A stretch of DNA of 64,000 bases from Bradyrhizobium sp. LTSP885 (GCF_000938305.1 NZ_JYMT01000018.1:62001-126000); one strand, 5' to 3'. Shown: positions 1 through 9,522, numbered from the stretch's first letter. Notes: generated by a model not told the origin, from the sequence alone. A program made the numbers and translations.

Positions 1-178
1 GTCCTCGATCCTGACCCCGCGTCGGACCGTGGACCGCAAGGGCGCCGACACCGACATCCTGACCAAGGGCCGTCACGACCCCTGCGTCGGCATCCGCGCC
101 GTGCCGGTGGGCGAGGCCATGATGGCCTGCGTGCTGGCCGATCATTTTCTGCGCGATCGCGGGCAGACCGGGCGCTGA
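1..178 (+). CDS. aroC: chorismate synthase, C-terminal end (partial)
   Basis: The last 58 codons of a gene that begins before the window. The reading frame starts at base 2 and ends with TGA at 176-178. The visible peptide carries [23 protein letters not shown] and a short hydrophobic tail, which is the conserved C-terminal block of chorismate synthase. The enzyme converts 5-enolpyruvylshikimate 3-phosphate to chorismate, the last shared step of aromatic amino acid synthesis, using reduced FMN. Nothing can be said about the rest of the gene. The family assignment rests on this highly conserved tail. Confidence 0.9.
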   Translation, partial: SSILTPRRTVDRKGADTDILTKGRHDPCVGIRAVPVGEAMMACVLADHFLRDRGQTGR

Positions 179-241
179 CCCTTATATAGTGGTGGTTGCC
201 AGATCGGGTGCTGGTATCGGGTGCTGGTCTGGGGTGCTGCC

Positions 242-1435
242 ATGAACGCGTCGGAGTTGCGGGACATCAACGAGTGGATGATCGGCGGCGCACGCTCGGC
301 GCCCACACCGCCGCAGATGATGGCGGAATGCTGCGAACGCCTGGTTCGGGCCGGCCTGCCGCTGTGGCGCGTCGGCGTCTTCGTTCGAACCCTGCACCCC
401 GAGATTTACGGCCGCAATTTCCTCTGGAAGCCTGGTGCCGAAGTCGAACTCGGCACCGTCGATCACGACATCCAGAACGCCCCGGAATTCATCGCCAGCC
501 CGCTTTCGACCGTCTTCAAGCAGGGACTTGAAGTGAGGGCGCGGCTCGACGATCCCGCGAGCGCGCGCTTTCCGATCATCGAGGACCTGCGCGCGGAAGG
601 CGTCACCGACTACATCGCCCTGCCGCTGATCAATACCGACGGCTTCGTCAACGCCTCGAGCTGGACCACCAAGCAGCCGGGCGGCTTTACCGAAGAACAG
701 TTGCGCGCGCTCCGGTCGATCGCGGTTCCGCTGGCGCGTTATATCGAGATTGTCACCCTACGCCGGACCGCCTCGTTGCTGCTCGATACCTATGTCGGCA
801 ATCGTGCCGGCGAGCGGATTCTCGGCGGCCAGATCAGGCGTGGCCATGCCGACACGATGAATGCCGCGATCTGGCTGTCTGACCTGCGCGGCTTCACCGC
901 ACTGTCGGACCGCTTGCCGGCCGAGACGATCGTGGAGATTCTCAACCTCTACTTCGATTGCCAGGTCGCCGCGATCCGCGAACATGGCGGCGAGGTGCTC
1001 AAATTCATGGGCGACGGGCTGCTCGCGGTGTTTCCGGTTGACGAATATGTTAGCGACGAGGCGCAGGTCTGCTCGCGGGTGCTGGAAGCGGCGCGCGAGT
1101 CCCGCGCCAGCGTCGAGGCGCTGCAGTTTTCCCATCGTGAGGCGGTCGAGCGCTTCCGTTTCGGCATCGCGCTGCATGTCGGGCGCGTGCTTTATGGCAA
1201 TATCGGCGGCGGCGACCGGCTCGATTTCACCTGCATCGGTCCGGCGGTCAATCTCGCGGCGCGGCTGGAGAAGATCGCCGGCCGTCTCGGCCGCACCGTG
1301 GTCGCCTCCGAGGGCTTCGCCGGGATCTGCAGTGGCGGCTGGAGCGATCTTGGCGAATTTCCGATCGCCGGGTTCGCGAAGGCCGAGCGGGTCTATGGCC
1401 TGGCCGACGAGGCGTCGCGCGCCGCCCCGGGCTAG
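242..1435 (+). CDS. class III adenylate/guanylate cyclase
   Basis: A 397-residue soluble protein. The C-terminal half is a class III nucleotidyl cyclase catalytic domain. SDLRGFT near residue 211 supplies the first metal-binding Asp, KFMGDG near 254 supplies a substrate Lys and the second Asp, and DFTCIGPAVNLAARLE near 327 carries the Asp, Asn and Arg used for base and transition-state binding. The Lys and Asp pair favours ATP over GTP, so cAMP production is likely. The N-terminal 190 residues have no transmembrane segment and may be a small-molecule sensor domain, possibly GAF-like, but this is not certain. ATG at 242 is preferred over the in-frame GTG at 221 because similar proteins begin near the MNASELRDINEW motif. 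A hairpin follows the stop. Confidence 0.88.
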   Translation: MNASELRDINEWMIGGARSAPTPPQMMAECCERLVRAGLPLWRVGVFVRTLHPEIYGRNFLWKPGAEVELGTVDHDIQNAPEFIASPLSTVFKQGLEVRARLDDPASARFPIIEDLRAEGVTDYIALPLINTDGFVNASSWTTKQPGGFTEEQLRALRSIAVPLARYIEIVTLRRTASLLLDTYVGNRAGERILGGQIRRGHADTMNAAIWLSDLRGFTALSDRLPAETIVEILNLYFDCQVAAIREHGGEVLKFMGDGLLAVFPVDEYVSDEAQVCSRVLEAARESRASVEALQFSHREAVERFRFGIALHVGRVLYGNIGGGDRLDFTCIGPAVNLAARLEKIAGRLGRTVVASEGFAGICSGGWSDLGEFPIAGFAKAERVYGLADEASRAAPG

Positions 1436-1478
1436 CGCAGATGTCACTACATCGAATCGAGCAAGAGCCCTCACTTCA

Positions 1479-1515
1479 CCTCGCCCCGCTTGCGGCAGGG
1501 CAGTCCGGGGCGAGG
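1479..1515. terminator. GC-rich hairpin after the cyclase gene
   Basis: CCTCGCCCCG at 1479-1488 and CGGGGCGAGG at 1506-1515 form a perfect 10-bp stem with a 17-base loop, 44 bases after the cyclase stop. There is no T-run, so this may be a repeat-type hairpin that acts on mRNA ends and not a classical terminator. Confidence 0.45.
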
Positions 1516-1548
1516 GCACTTGCGTGATTTCGGAATAATGGAATAATG

Positions 1549-1635
1549 CCGCTGAGTTGCCCGACGTGTCAAGTCGTCTTGTCGAGCGCCGGCAGCAGCC
1601 GGCTACTTTGCATGGGGTTGTTTTCGATGTTTTGG
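1549..1635. repeat. intergenic repeat of Bradyrhizobium type
   Basis: The segment GCTGAGTTGCCCGACGTGTC through a CCGGCTACTTTGCATGGGG-type core resembles, from memory, a dispersed intergenic sequence of Bradyrhizobium genomes. A partial relative (CTGATTTGCCCGA) occurs near 18780. Genome copy number was not checked. Confidence 0.4.
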
Positions 1636-1732
1636 CAGTGTGTCCCTGCGGAGGCAGGCTGCCGTAAGAATGGGGATAGGGAGCAGTGTCCCGTCGCCGT
1701 TCGACCACATCTCAACGAGTCCTAGAGGCGAA

Positions 1733-2620
1733 ATGCCGGAAGTTACCTCCCAGCACCGCACCGGCATCGCGCTCATCGTTGCGGCGGCGGTGGCATGGAG
1801 TACCGCGCCGTTCTTCACCCGACTGCTCCCCTTCGACTCCTGGACCATTCTGTTCTGGCGCGGGCTGTTCGGCGGTGGCGTGATCGCGCTGGTCCTGGTC
1901 GTCATGCAAGGCCGCCGCGGCGTTCGCGACCTCATCGCGATGCGCCCAAGCGGGTGGCTGGTGGCCGGCCTTTCGACCGTCGGCATGGTGACGTTCATTC
2001 CGTCGTTGCAACTGACCAGCGTCGCCAATGTCGCTGTTATCGTCGCAGTCCAGCCGTTTGCCGCCGCGGCGATCGCCTGGATATGGCTGCGGGAGACGGT
2101 GCGGCCGCGGACGCTGCTGGCCAGCGGTGTGGCGTTCGCGGGCGTGGTCGTCACCGTCAGCGGTGCTGGCGGCACTGCGGATTACAGGGGCATCGGCCTC
2201 GCCTGCGTGATGATGCTGGCGATCTCAGTCATGACGGTCGCCATTCGCCGGCACCGGGAGACCTCGATGGTTGCGGCTGCGGCACTGTCGAATTTTCTGG
2301 GCAGCCTGGTCAGCATTCCCTTCGCGCAAGGGCTCGGATCGGTCACGGCGGCGAACCTCGGCGTGCTCGCGCTGTTCGGGATCTGCCAGGTCGGATTGGG
2401 CCTCACGCTGTTCACGCTGGGCTCGAGGCTGTTACCGTCAGGACAGGCGTCCCTCATCGCCACCCTCGAGACTCCGCTGATGCCGTTCTGGGTGTGGCTG
2501 GCGTTTGCTGAGGTGCCGTCGGTCCGCGCGCTGGTCGGAGGCGCGCTGGTAATGGGAGCCGTCGTCGCCGACATTGCGGCGGAGCGACGGACGCAACCCG
2601 TACAGCCGGCGGAATGGTGA
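1733..2620 (+). CDS. EamA/DMT-superfamily permease
   Basis: A 295-residue integral membrane protein with about ten hydrophobic helices in two halves, typical of the drug/metabolite transporter superfamily (EamA repeats). The first repeat opens with IALIVAAAVAWSTAPFFTRL. The second covers roughly residues 150-280 and ends in LVGGALVMGAVVADIAAERR. Family members export amino acids, metabolites or drugs from the inner membrane; the substrate cannot be read from sequence. ATG at 1733 is chosen because AGAGGCGAA lies just upstream and the longer frame has no clear ribosome site. It converges with clpS, with only 7 bases between the two stops. Confidence 0.85.
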   Translation: MPEVTSQHRTGIALIVAAAVAWSTAPFFTRLLPFDSWTILFWRGLFGGGVIALVLVVMQGRRGVRDLIAMRPSGWLVAGLSTVGMVTFIPSLQLTSVANVAVIVAVQPFAAAAIAWIWLRETVRPRTLLASGVAFAGVVVTVSGAGGTADYRGIGLACVMMLAISVMTVAIRRHRETSMVAAAALSNFLGSLVSIPFAQGLGSVTAANLGVLALFGICQVGLGLTLFTLGSRLLPSGQASLIATLETPLMPFWVWLAFAEVPSVRALVGGALVMGAVVADIAAERRTQPVQPAEW

Positions 2621-2627
2621 CTGCGGG

Positions 2628-2933
2628 CTATTCCTCAGGCTCGGTGGTGAAGAGCAGCGGATATCCCTTGGCGCGGCCGGCGTCGGTCGCGCGCGTCGCC
2701 TTGGTCTCGGCGATGTCCCTGGCGAAGACGGCAACGACGCAGACGCCGCGCTGGTGCGCAACCAGCATCACCTTGTAGGCTTGGTCGTCGGTCATGCGGA
2801 ATTCGGCCTTGAGCACGGTGACGACGAATTCACGTGGCGTGAAGTCGTCGTTGACCAGGATCACCTTGTGCAGGCGCGGCCGCTCGACCTTGGTCTTCGT
2901 CCTGTTTTTCGGCTTGATGACGGTATCGGGCAT
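2628..2933 (-). CDS. clpS: ATP-dependent Clp protease adaptor ClpS
   Basis: A 101-residue cytoplasmic adaptor that binds the N-domain of ClpA and delivers N-degron substrates to ClpAP. The ClpS core is seen from about residue 24: KVILVNDDFTPREFVV, then DDQAYKVMLVAHQRGVCVV and the C-terminal ARDIAETKA helix. NDD and the hydrophobic pocket residues fit the N-end-rule binding site. The length is normal for the family. A strong AAGGAGGTG ribosome site precedes the ATG. The first 20 residues are basic and variable, as usual. Alphaproteobacteria often have two ClpS paralogues, and which one this is cannot be told here. Confidence 0.93.
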   Translation of the reverse strand: MPDTVIKPKNRTKTKVERPRLHKVILVNDDFTPREFVVTVLKAEFRMTDDQAYKVMLVAHQRGVCVVAVFARDIAETKATRATDAGRAKGYPLLFTTEPEE

Positions 2934-3064
2934 CGCCCGGCACCTCCTTCGCGGTTATCCCGTAACAATACCGGCTTTCGCCCTTCGTTGGAACCGGTCG
3001 ATTTGCACACGCTCATTGCGGCGACGGCACGGCGCGATTATCGCCCAAATCATGGCGAGCAGCG

Positions 3065-3164
3065 TCCGGAGCGCATTCCGATGGGATCGAAACACGCTCC
3101 GGATTCTTATTTTGACGCGTTTTCTTTACGCGAACCGGTAGCCGCTTCGCTCGAAAACGCTCTG
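3065..3164 (-). repeat. dispersed intergenic repeat, copy 1 (inverted)
   Basis: On the minus strand this reads AGAGCGTTTTCGAGCGAAGCGG... with the shared ACCGGTTCGCG and GAAAACGCGTCAAAA cores. It matches the copies at 17841-17944 and 20881-20984. Each copy ends in an internal hairpin, here CCGGAGCG...CGCTCCGG (3066-3102). It lies between clpS and the DUF1194 gene. Confidence 0.75.
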
Positions 3165-3251
3165 AACTGAATGTGAAGAGCAGATGATATCAGCGCTTTT
3201 CGCCGCCTGATTTGCGTGTCACGATGACACTCATACGACGGGAGGGCCGCG

Positions 3252-4103
3252 ATGCGCTGGTATGTCTCGATCGGAGCCGTGCTTGTCGCGGGCATGCTTG
3301 CCGGCGGCGATGTGGCCGGTGTTGCCGCGCCCGCGCCGGCAATACAGCCCGGCCATCGGCTGGCTGAAAAGGAATCCACCCCGAGCGTCGATGTCGAGTT
3401 GATCATCGCGGTCGACGTCTCCTATTCGATGGACATGGACGAGCTTGCGATCCAGCGCGAAGGCTATGCGCAGGCAATCGTCTCCAAGGAGTTTCTGCAG
3501 GCGCTGAAGGCCGGCCCGAACGGCAAGATCGCGATCACCTATTTCGAATGGGCCGCCTCCAACGACCAGAAAGTCATCATCCCCTGGCGGGTGATCGACG
3601 GCCCCGAATCCGCGGACGCCGTCTCGGCCGAGATCCTGAAGACGCCGGTCCGCCGCGCCTCGCGCACCTCGATCTCGGGCGCGATCTATTTCGCGATGCC
3701 GCTGTTCGACGAGAATCCGTATCGCGGCTTGCGGCGCGTGATCGATATTTCCGGCGACGGGCCCAACAACAACGGGATGCCGATCACGCCGGCGCGCGAA
3801 GCGGCGCTGGACAAAGGCATCGTCATCAACGGCCTCCCGATCATGGTGAAGGAGCCGTCCTACTCCACGATGGATATCGAGAATCTCGACTGGTACTATG
3901 AGGACTGCGTGATCGGCGGCCCCGGCTCCTTCGTGGTGACGATCAAGGATCGGGAAAAATTCAAGGAGGCGATCCGCACCAAACTGCTGCTCGAAGTCGC
4001 CGGCCGCACCCCGGAGCCGCGCCATGTGCCCGTCGCCGAGAAGGAGCCGCGGGTCAACTGCCTGATCGGCGAGAAGATTTGGCAGGACAGGTGGGGCAGG
4101 TAG
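3252..4103 (+). CDS. DUF1194 family, von Willebrand A-like exported protein
   Basis: A 283-residue protein with an N-terminal signal-like hydrophobic stretch (about residues 5-27, ending in VAAPAPA), so probably periplasmic. DVELIIAVDVSYSMDMDE near residue 48 contains the DxSxS metal-site motif of von Willebrand A domains. Later blocks (FEWAASNDQKVIIPW, SISGAIYFAM, RVIDISGDGPNN) are typical of the DUF1194 family, whose function is unknown. The ATG has GGGAGGGCCGCG just upstream. No partner gene adjoins it; the next gene is convergent and separated by an inverted repeat. Confidence 0.85.
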   Translation: MRWYVSIGAVLVAGMLAGGDVAGVAAPAPAIQPGHRLAEKESTPSVDVELIIAVDVSYSMDMDELAIQREGYAQAIVSKEFLQALKAGPNGKIAITYFEWAASNDQKVIIPWRVIDGPESADAVSAEILKTPVRRASRTSISGAIYFAMPLFDENPYRGLRRVIDISGDGPNNNGMPITPAREAALDKGIVINGLPIMVKEPSYSTMDIENLDWYYEDCVIGGPGSFVVTIKDREKFKEAIRTKLLLEVAGRTPEPRHVPVAEKEPRVNCLIGEKIWQDRWGR

Positions 4104-4113
4104 CGTCGCTGCC

Positions 4114-4197
4114 GTAGGATGGGTGGAGCGTAGCGATACCCATCAATCCTGGCCTCGACCCAAATGATGGGTATCTCTTCGCTCCACCAATCTTACG
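4114..4197. repeat. long inverted repeat between convergent genes
   Basis: GTAGGATGGGTGGAGCG...ATACCCATCA (4114-4145) is repeated inverted at 4165-4197 with a few mismatches, giving a 31-33 bp imperfect stem with a 19-base loop. The GGGTGGAGCG/GATACCCAT element is a common intergenic palindrome in Bradyrhizobiaceae. It may end transcription from both sides. Confidence 0.7.
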
Positions 4198-4240
4198 ATT
4201 TCAGCGATCGGCTTGTTGGGTTCTCATCCATCTCGCCTAC

Positions 4241-5479
4241 TCAGCGCGAAAACCGTGCCACCAGTTCGACATGCGCCGTGTGGCGGAATTGGTCGACCGG
4301 GGTGACCTCCTCGATCCGATAGCCGCCATCGATCAGGATTTTCGCATCGCGCGCGAACGTTGCGACGTTGCAGGACACCGCGACGACGGTCGGCACCTTG
4401 CTGGCGGCGAGCTGGGTCACCACCGCCTGGGCGCCTTGCCGCGGCGGATCGAACACGACCGTGTCGTAGTCGCGCAGTTCCTGCGGCATCAGCGGGCGGC
4501 GGAACAGGTCGCGGGCCTCGGCCTTGAGCGGCTTCAGGCCCTTGGTCGCGGTCGCAGCCTTCTGCAGCGCCATCACCGCGCCGGCATCGTTGTCGAAAGC
4601 GGTCACGCGCGTGCGCGCGGCGAGCCGCAACGCGAACGGTCCGACGCCACAGAACAGGTCGGCGATGTGTTTTGCGCGCTTGCAGCGATCCTGCACCAGC
4701 GCGGCCAGCGTCGCCTCGCCCGCCGCCGTCGCCTGCAGGAACGAGCCGGGCGGCAGCGCAACCTGCGCGGTGCCCATCGTGACGACGGGGGCGTTGCGCA
4801 TCAGCACCAGCTCGCCATGGCGCGTCAGCCGCGCCAGCCGGTGGGTTTCGGCAATGCGCGAGAGCGCCGTGATCATTGCGGTCGGCACCGGGCCGGAGCC
4901 GCGGACGTCAATGTCGAGGCCGCTGCTGGTCGCCGTGATCTGGATATCGAGCGGCTTGTCGGCCGGCTTCAGCGCCTCGGCCACCGCGCGGGCGGCGTCG
5001 AGGGCGCCGTGCAATCCCGGATCGAGGATCGGGCAATCTTCGATCGCAACGATCGCGTGGCTGCCTGAAGCGGCGAAGCCGATGCGCAGCTCGCCGTCGG
5101 TGCCGCGGCGGGCATGAAGGGTGATGCGCCTGCGGCCGGCGCCATGGGCGTCGACGAGCTCTGCGACCTCGCAGGCGATGCCGGATTGCGCCAACGTGTC
5201 GACCACGATCCGGCGCTTCCAGGCGCGATAGGCATCGGCCTGCCAGTGCTGGATGGCGCAGCCGCCGCACTGTCCGAAATATTCGCAGAACGGGGTGATC
5301 CGCTCCGCACTCGCCTTGATCACATGGACCAGCCGCCGCCGTTCGGGATCGTTGTCGGCCGCCTCGCACTCGACGGTCTCGCCGCCGAGCGCATAGGGCA
5401 CATAGAGGCTGCGCCCGTTCGCGAGCGCCACGCCGTCGCCGCGGTGACCGACATGATCGATGGTGATTGTTTCAGCCAC
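4241..5479 (-). CDS. class I SAM-dependent RNA methyltransferase (RlmD/TrmA family)
   Basis: A 412-residue enzyme of the RNA uridine C5-methyltransferase family. A TRAM-like N-terminal domain (residues 1-55) is followed by Fe-S cysteines C65, C71 and C74 in [10 protein letters not shown], with a fourth at C149. The SAM-binding part has [14 protein letters not shown], then FDPPRQGAQ, the catalytic Cys near 370 in [11 protein letters not shown], and the general-base Glu near 405 in HVELVARF. All catalytic and cluster residues are present. RlmD (23S rRNA U1939) is the likeliest role; TrmA-like or RlmC-like activity is possible. The GTG start overlaps the end of tlyA by 8 bases, so translation is probably coupled. 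Confidence 0.9.
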   Translation of the reverse strand: MAETITIDHVGHRGDGVALANGRSLYVPYALGGETVECEAADNDPERRRLVHVIKASAERITPFCEYFGQCGGCAIQHWQADAYRAWKRRIVVDTLAQSGIACEVAELVDAHGAGRRRITLHARRGTDGELRIGFAASGSHAIVAIEDCPILDPGLHGALDAARAVAEALKPADKPLDIQITATSSGLDIDVRGSGPVPTAMITALSRIAETHRLARLTRHGELVLMRNAPVVTMGTAQVALPPGSFLQATAAGEATLAALVQDRCKRAKHIADLFCGVGPFALRLAARTRVTAFDNDAGAVMALQKAATATKGLKPLKAEARDLFRRPLMPQELRDYDTVVFDPPRQGAQAVVTQLAASKVPTVVAVSCNVATFARDAKILIDGGYRIEEVTPVDQFRHTAHVELVARFSR

Positions 5480-6227
5480 GGCGCGCGCCGATGAAGAACT
5501 CGATATTGCCGTCGCCGCCGGAGATCGAGGACGGGAACACCTGGATCTCGGTGCAACCGAGCGAAGCCGCGAAGGCTGCGATGTCGTCGCAGATCTCCTG
5601 ATGCACCATCGCGTTGCGGATGATGCCGCGTTTGGAGTGCTTTCGTGCCGCTTCGAACTGCGGCTTGATCAGCGCGAGCAGATGCATCGGTGCCGCTGCC
5701 AGCGACAGCGCCACCGGCAGCACCGCCTTCAGCGAAATGAAGCTGACGTCGATCACGATGACATCGGGCCGCGCCGGCAGGCGCTTGCCTTCATAGCTCC
5801 TGATGTCGGTCTCTTCCATGGAGACGATCTTCGCATGTCCTTGCAGCGAGGGATGCAGCTGACCGTGGCCGACATCGACTGAAAACACCAGGCCGGCACC
5901 GTTGGCGAGCAGCACTTCGGTGAAGCCGCCGGTCGATGCGCCGACGTCGAGGCAGACGTGATCCTCGATCTCGATCGGATAGTGCTCGAGCGCGCCGGCG
6001 AGCTTGACGCCACCGCGGGAGACGTAAGGGTGTGCGGGCTGCGCCGAAAGCTGTGCCTTCACCGCGATGATTTCGGAGGCCTTGGCGACCGGCTTGCCGT
6101 CGGCGATCACGAGGCCGGCGTCGATCGCCGCGCGTGCCCGCGCCCGGCTCTCGAACAGGCCACGTTCGACCAGCAATACGTCGATGCGCTTGCCGTCCGG
6201 CCCATCGCTTTTGTCCTTGCCGGTCAA
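5472..6227 (-). CDS. tlyA: TlyA family rRNA 2'-O-methyltransferase
   Basis: A 251-residue protein. It has an S4 RNA-binding domain (about residues 13-70) followed by an FtsJ/RrmJ-type methyltransferase with the SAM motif [12 protein letters not shown] at 93-104. The linker motif VSRGGVKL at 69-76 is characteristic of TlyA. TlyA proteins methylate ribose at 16S and/or 23S rRNA positions and affect capreomycin sensitivity; older annotations call them haemolysins. The gene starts with TTG, overlapping the TGA of the upstream gene by 4 bases, and overlaps the next gene by 8 bases, so it is the middle of a tightly packed operon. Confidence 0.92.
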   Translation of the reverse strand: MTGKDKSDGPDGKRIDVLLVERGLFESRARARAAIDAGLVIADGKPVAKASEIIAVKAQLSAQPAHPYVSRGGVKLAGALEHYPIEIEDHVCLDVGASTGGFTEVLLANGAGLVFSVDVGHGQLHPSLQGHAKIVSMEETDIRSYEGKRLPARPDVIVIDVSFISLKAVLPVALSLAAAPMHLLALIKPQFEAARKHSKRGIIRNAMVHQEICDDIAAFAASLGCTEIQVFPSSISGGDGNIEFFIGARRG

Positions 6228-6793
6228 TTGAAGCCTGACCGGTTCTGCGCGCGCTCAGCCGCCAGGCGGACGCAGGCCTCGAAGGATTCGAGATCGTGCC
6301 AGAGATCCGCAGGCGCCTCTCTCGGCGTCAGCAGCGGAGCGCCGTGCAATTCAAGCGCATGTATCATCATCAGATTATCAGGCAGTCCAAACTCTTCCAC
6401 TGTCAGCCCGTCGGCATCGATCAGGCGGCCGTCCGGCGCCGCTACCACCCGCTGCAGCCGCGCCACCCGATTGACGTAGGATGCGGGATCGTTCGAATAG
6501 GCGAGGCACAGCTTGCCGCATCCCGCCATGTAGCCGAGTTCGTAGACTGTGCCTGCGTCGGCACTGGGGCCGCGAAACGGCGTCAAATTGGCGATGATGG
6601 CGTCGGCGGACTCCATCATTGCCTCGTTGCTCTTGAAGATGGTGAGGGACGCCCCGGCAGCTGCGAGGTTCACCGCGTTGTCGAGCGGATAGAGCCCGGT
6701 CAATCCGTGGCTCGCGCAAATCTCGGCCTTGCGGCGGCCGATCTCTACGGCATCCGGCAGGAACACGTCAGGACCTGCCAGATAGATGATCAT
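6224..6793 (-). CDS. nucleoside 2-deoxyribosyltransferase family protein
   Basis: A 189-residue protein of the nucleoside 2-deoxyribosyltransferase-like fold. The N-terminal IYLAGPDVF, the central ANLTPFRGPSADAGTVYELGY with the family's nucleophile-region Glu, and the GCGK turn fit the family. Characterised members exchange bases between deoxynucleosides or hydrolyse the N-glycosidic bond. Which substrate this one uses is unknown. It sits 36 bases after dxs on the same strand and overlaps tlyA by 4 bases, so it is probably co-transcribed as dxs-this gene-tlyA-RlmD-like. No signal peptide is seen. Confidence 0.82.
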   Translation of the reverse strand: MIIYLAGPDVFLPDAVEIGRRKAEICASHGLTGLYPLDNAVNLAAAGASLTIFKSNEAMMESADAIIANLTPFRGPSADAGTVYELGYMAGCGKLCLAYSNDPASYVNRVARLQRVVAAPDGRLIDADGLTVEEFGLPDNLMMIHALELHGAPLLTPREAPADLWHDLESFEACVRLAAERAQNRSGFN

Positions 6794-6829
6794 GGGACTT
6801 GCCGGCGCCCGAAGCGCCGCCCGGACGGA

Positions 6830-8755
6830 CTACGCGAGCTTGACGGTCTCGGTCTTGTAATCCTTGCCGAGGGTTTCGAACACCTTGGCAACGATGCCCT
6901 TGGCGTCGAGACCGGCGCGGCCGTACATCGCCGCCGGCGTGTCGTGGTCGAGGAACACGTCGGGCAGGATCAGCGAGCGCATCCGCAGGCCGCCGTCCAG
7001 CATGCCGTTGTCGGACAGCAGCTGCATGACGTGGGAGCCGAAGCCGCCGATCGAGCCTTCCTCGATGGTGAGCAGGATCTCGTGCTCGCGCGCGAGCTTC
7101 AGGATCATCTCTTCATCGAGCGGCTTCATGAAGCGCGCGTCGGCGATGGTTGCGGAGAGGCCGTGGGCGGCGAGTTCGTCGGCCGCCTTCTCGCATTCGG
7201 CCAGGCGGGTGCCCAGGGACAGCAGCGCGACCTTCTTGCCCTCGCGGACGATGCGGCCCTTGCCGATCGGAAGCGGCACGCCGACTTCCGGCATCTCGAC
7301 GCCGCGGCCTTCGCCGCGCGGATAGCGCAGCGCGCTCGGGCGGTCGTTGATCGCGACCTGCGTTGCCACCATGTGGACCATTTCCGCCTCGTCGGAGGCC
7401 GCCATGATCACGAAGTTCGGCAGGCAGCCGAGATAGGCATTGTCGAACGAGCCGGCATGGGTCGCGCCGTCGGCGCCGACCAGGCCGGCGCGGTCGATCG
7501 CGAAGCGGACCGGCAGGCTCTGGATTGCGACGTCATGCACCACCTGGTCATAGCCGCGCTGCAGGAAGGTCGAATAGATCGCGCAGAACGGCTTGTAGCC
7601 CTCGGTGGCGAGACCGGCGGCGAACGTCACCGCATGCTGCTCGGCGATGCCGACGTCGAAGGTACGGTTCGGGAACGCCTTGTTGAAGATATCGACGCCG
7701 GTGCCGGACGGCATCGCCGCAGTGATGGCGACGATCTTGTCGTCCTTCTCGGCTTCCTTGACGAGACTCTGGCCGAACACGTTCTGGTAGGCCGGCGCAT
7801 TCGGCTTGGATTTGGCCTGGGTGCCGGTGGCGACGTCGAACTTGACGACGGCATGGTACTTGTCGGCGGAGGCCTCGGCCGGGCCGTAGCCCTTGCCCTT
7901 CTGCGTCACAACGTGGACCAGGATCGGGCCGGTCTCCATGTCGCGGACGTTCTTGAGAACGGGCAGCAGATGGTCGAGATTGTGGCCGTCGATCGGGCCG
8001 ACATAATAGAAGCCCAGTTCCTCGAACAGCGTGCCGCCGTCCATCATGAAGCCGCGGGAATATTCCTCGACGCGGTTGGCGCGGTTGGCAATGATCTTCG
8101 GCAGGCGCTTGTTGATCTGCTTGGCCGCCTCGCGCAGCGTGCGATAGGTCTTGCCGGAGTAGAGCCGCGACAGATAGGCGCTCATCGCGCCGACCGGCGG
8201 CGCGATCGACATGTCGTTGTCGTTGAGGATCACGATCAGGCGCGAGTTCATCGCGCCGGCGTTGTTCATGGCCTCGTAGGCCATGCCTGCCGACATCGCG
8301 CCGTCGCCGATCACGGCGATGACATTGTTCTTGCCGCCGGAGAGGTCGCGGGCGACGGCCATGCCGAGGCCGGCCGAGATCGAGGTCGAGGAGTGCGCGG
8401 CGCCAAACGGGTCGTAGTCGCTCTCGGTGCGCTTGGTGAAGCCGGAGAGGCCGCCGCCGGTGCGCAGCGTGCGCATGCGGTCGCGGCGTCCGGTCAGGAT
8501 CTTGTGCGGATAGGCCTGGTGGCCGACGTCCCAGATCAGACGGTCGCGCGGAGTGTCGAAGATGTAGTGAATGGCGGTGGTCAGCTCGACCACGCCGAGG
8601 CCGGCGCCGAAATGGCCGCCGGTCACCGAGACGGCGTCGATGGTTTCCTGGCGCAGTTCGTCGGCAACCTGCCGCACCTGCTCGACCTTGAGCCGGCGCA
8701 GGTCTTCCGGGGTGTGAATGGTATCAAGAAGCGGCGTCTTACTAAATGTGGTCAC
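6830..8755 (-). CDS. dxs: 1-deoxy-D-xylulose-5-phosphate synthase
   Basis: A 641-residue thiamine-diphosphate enzyme that joins pyruvate and glyceraldehyde 3-phosphate to make DXP, the entry step of the non-mevalonate isoprenoid pathway. Key blocks are all present: [10 protein letters not shown] and [13 protein letters not shown] near the N-terminus, the ThDP/Mg motif [37 protein letters not shown] with the cofactor Glu in the middle, and the C-terminal transketolase domain ending in GRAGLD. The length matches the family. The start is GTG. The 486 bases upstream are without a gene but carry a perfect 16-bp palindrome. It likely heads a minus-strand operon with the next three genes. Confidence 0.97.
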   Translation of the reverse strand: MTTFSKTPLLDTIHTPEDLRRLKVEQVRQVADELRQETIDAVSVTGGHFGAGLGVVELTTAIHYIFDTPRDRLIWDVGHQAYPHKILTGRRDRMRTLRTGGGLSGFTKRTESDYDPFGAAHSSTSISAGLGMAVARDLSGGKNNVIAVIGDGAMSAGMAYEAMNNAGAMNSRLIVILNDNDMSIAPPVGAMSAYLSRLYSGKTYRTLREAAKQINKRLPKIIANRANRVEEYSRGFMMDGGTLFEELGFYYVGPIDGHNLDHLLPVLKNVRDMETGPILVHVVTQKGKGYGPAEASADKYHAVVKFDVATGTQAKSKPNAPAYQNVFGQSLVKEAEKDDKIVAITAAMPSGTGVDIFNKAFPNRTFDVGIAEQHAVTFAAGLATEGYKPFCAIYSTFLQRGYDQVVHDVAIQSLPVRFAIDRAGLVGADGATHAGSFDNAYLGCLPNFVIMAASDEAEMVHMVATQVAINDRPSALRYPRGEGRGVEMPEVGVPLPIGKGRIVREGKKVALLSLGTRLAECEKAADELAAHGLSATIADARFMKPLDEEMILKLAREHEILLTIEEGSIGGFGSHVMQLLSDNGMLDGGLRMRSLILPDVFLDHDTPAAMYGRAGLDAKGIVAKVFETLGKDYKTETVKLA

Positions 8756-9241
8756 AGCGATATTCCAATTTTGCCTTGTCGGGACCCAAGTTGAAGCCCT
8801 GGGCCCGACGCGAGATGGGTTGCGCGCTCACCGCGCAGCGAAAAGCCAGACACTCGGTACCGCCCCGGCAGGCCGGTGCCTGGTCTATAAGCCTAGATGC
8901 ACTCCGGATTGGACCACGTGATATGCCTCACGTTGGTCGCTCTTCACCCGTCCCGGTTCAGTTATTCGAACCATTCGAAGCCTTGCCGCCGGAATAATCT
9001 GGCCGCCCGCCACCCTCAAATGCCCATAGAACTGGAAGCATTACACCAAAGCAGCGGTCAAAGCCAACCCGCTAGCCGCGCTGGGTTCCCATACCAGACG
9101 TCAAAAAGTCTAGACTTTTCAATGGTTGGGTCGTCTCGCGGGTTCCATCTCGCCTATTTCGGCGGCAGCCGGCCGGTCCGGGCCGGCCGATTCGATCCGC
9201 GCCAAGCGGCGCATCCAAGCGCTGCCTGGGATCGTCGGGCG
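8756..9241. other. gene-free stretch upstream of dxs
   Basis: About 486 bases between xseB and dxs. No convincing reading frame was found on either strand. It contains the palindrome at 9104-9119 and presumably the dxs promoter, but no clear -35/-10 pair could be assigned. Confidence 0.6.
9104..9119. promoter_or_regulatory. perfect 16-bp palindrome, possible operator
   Basis: AAAAGTCTAGACTTTT is exactly self-complementary. It lies 123 bases beyond the xseB stop and about 350 bases upstream of the dxs start. AT-rich palindromes of this type are often repressor sites, but no regulator can be named. Confidence 0.4.
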
Positions 9242-9493
9242 TTATTGGACGTCGAGCGGTTCGGTGCCGGTCACCTGGCCCGCGGCGTCGATCGTGATCT
9301 TGTCGACGCGGGCCTCGGCCTGCCGCAGCAATTCCTCGCAGCGCCGCTTCAGCGCCTCGCCGCGCTCATAGATCGTGACCGACTCCTCGAGCGGGACCTT
9401 GCCGTCCTCGAGCCGCTTGACGATCGATTCCAATTCCTCGATCGCGCGTTCGAAGGTGAGCTTCTTGACGTCAGCTTGAGTATTTTCGGCCAT
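9242..9493 (-). CDS. xseB: exodeoxyribonuclease VII small subunit
   Basis: An 83-residue protein. TFERAIEELESIVKRLEDG at residues 12-30, PLEESVTIYERGEAL and CEELLRQAEARVDKI form the two-helix hairpin of XseB, which joins XseA to degrade single-stranded DNA. The ATG at 9493 is preferred over a longer frame, which reads into a repeat. xseA is not adjacent, which is usual. The neighbour order (HDAC-like gene, xseB, dxs) is common in Rhizobiales. Confidence 0.93.
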   Translation of the reverse strand: MAENTQADVKKLTFERAIEELESIVKRLEDGKVPLEESVTIYERGEALKRRCEELLRQAEARVDKITIDAAGQVTGTEPLDVQ

Positions 9494-9522
9494 AATGAGT
9501 TCCTGGCTGCGCAGTTGGCATG

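Noticed and set aside
6296..8794. 832-codon open frame on the plus strand opposite dxs and its neighbour
   Set aside because: It lies fully antisense to genes with complete family motifs, has a skewed composition rich in Arg, Gly, Val and Asp, and shows no recognisable domain. Long antisense frames are usual in high-GC DNA.
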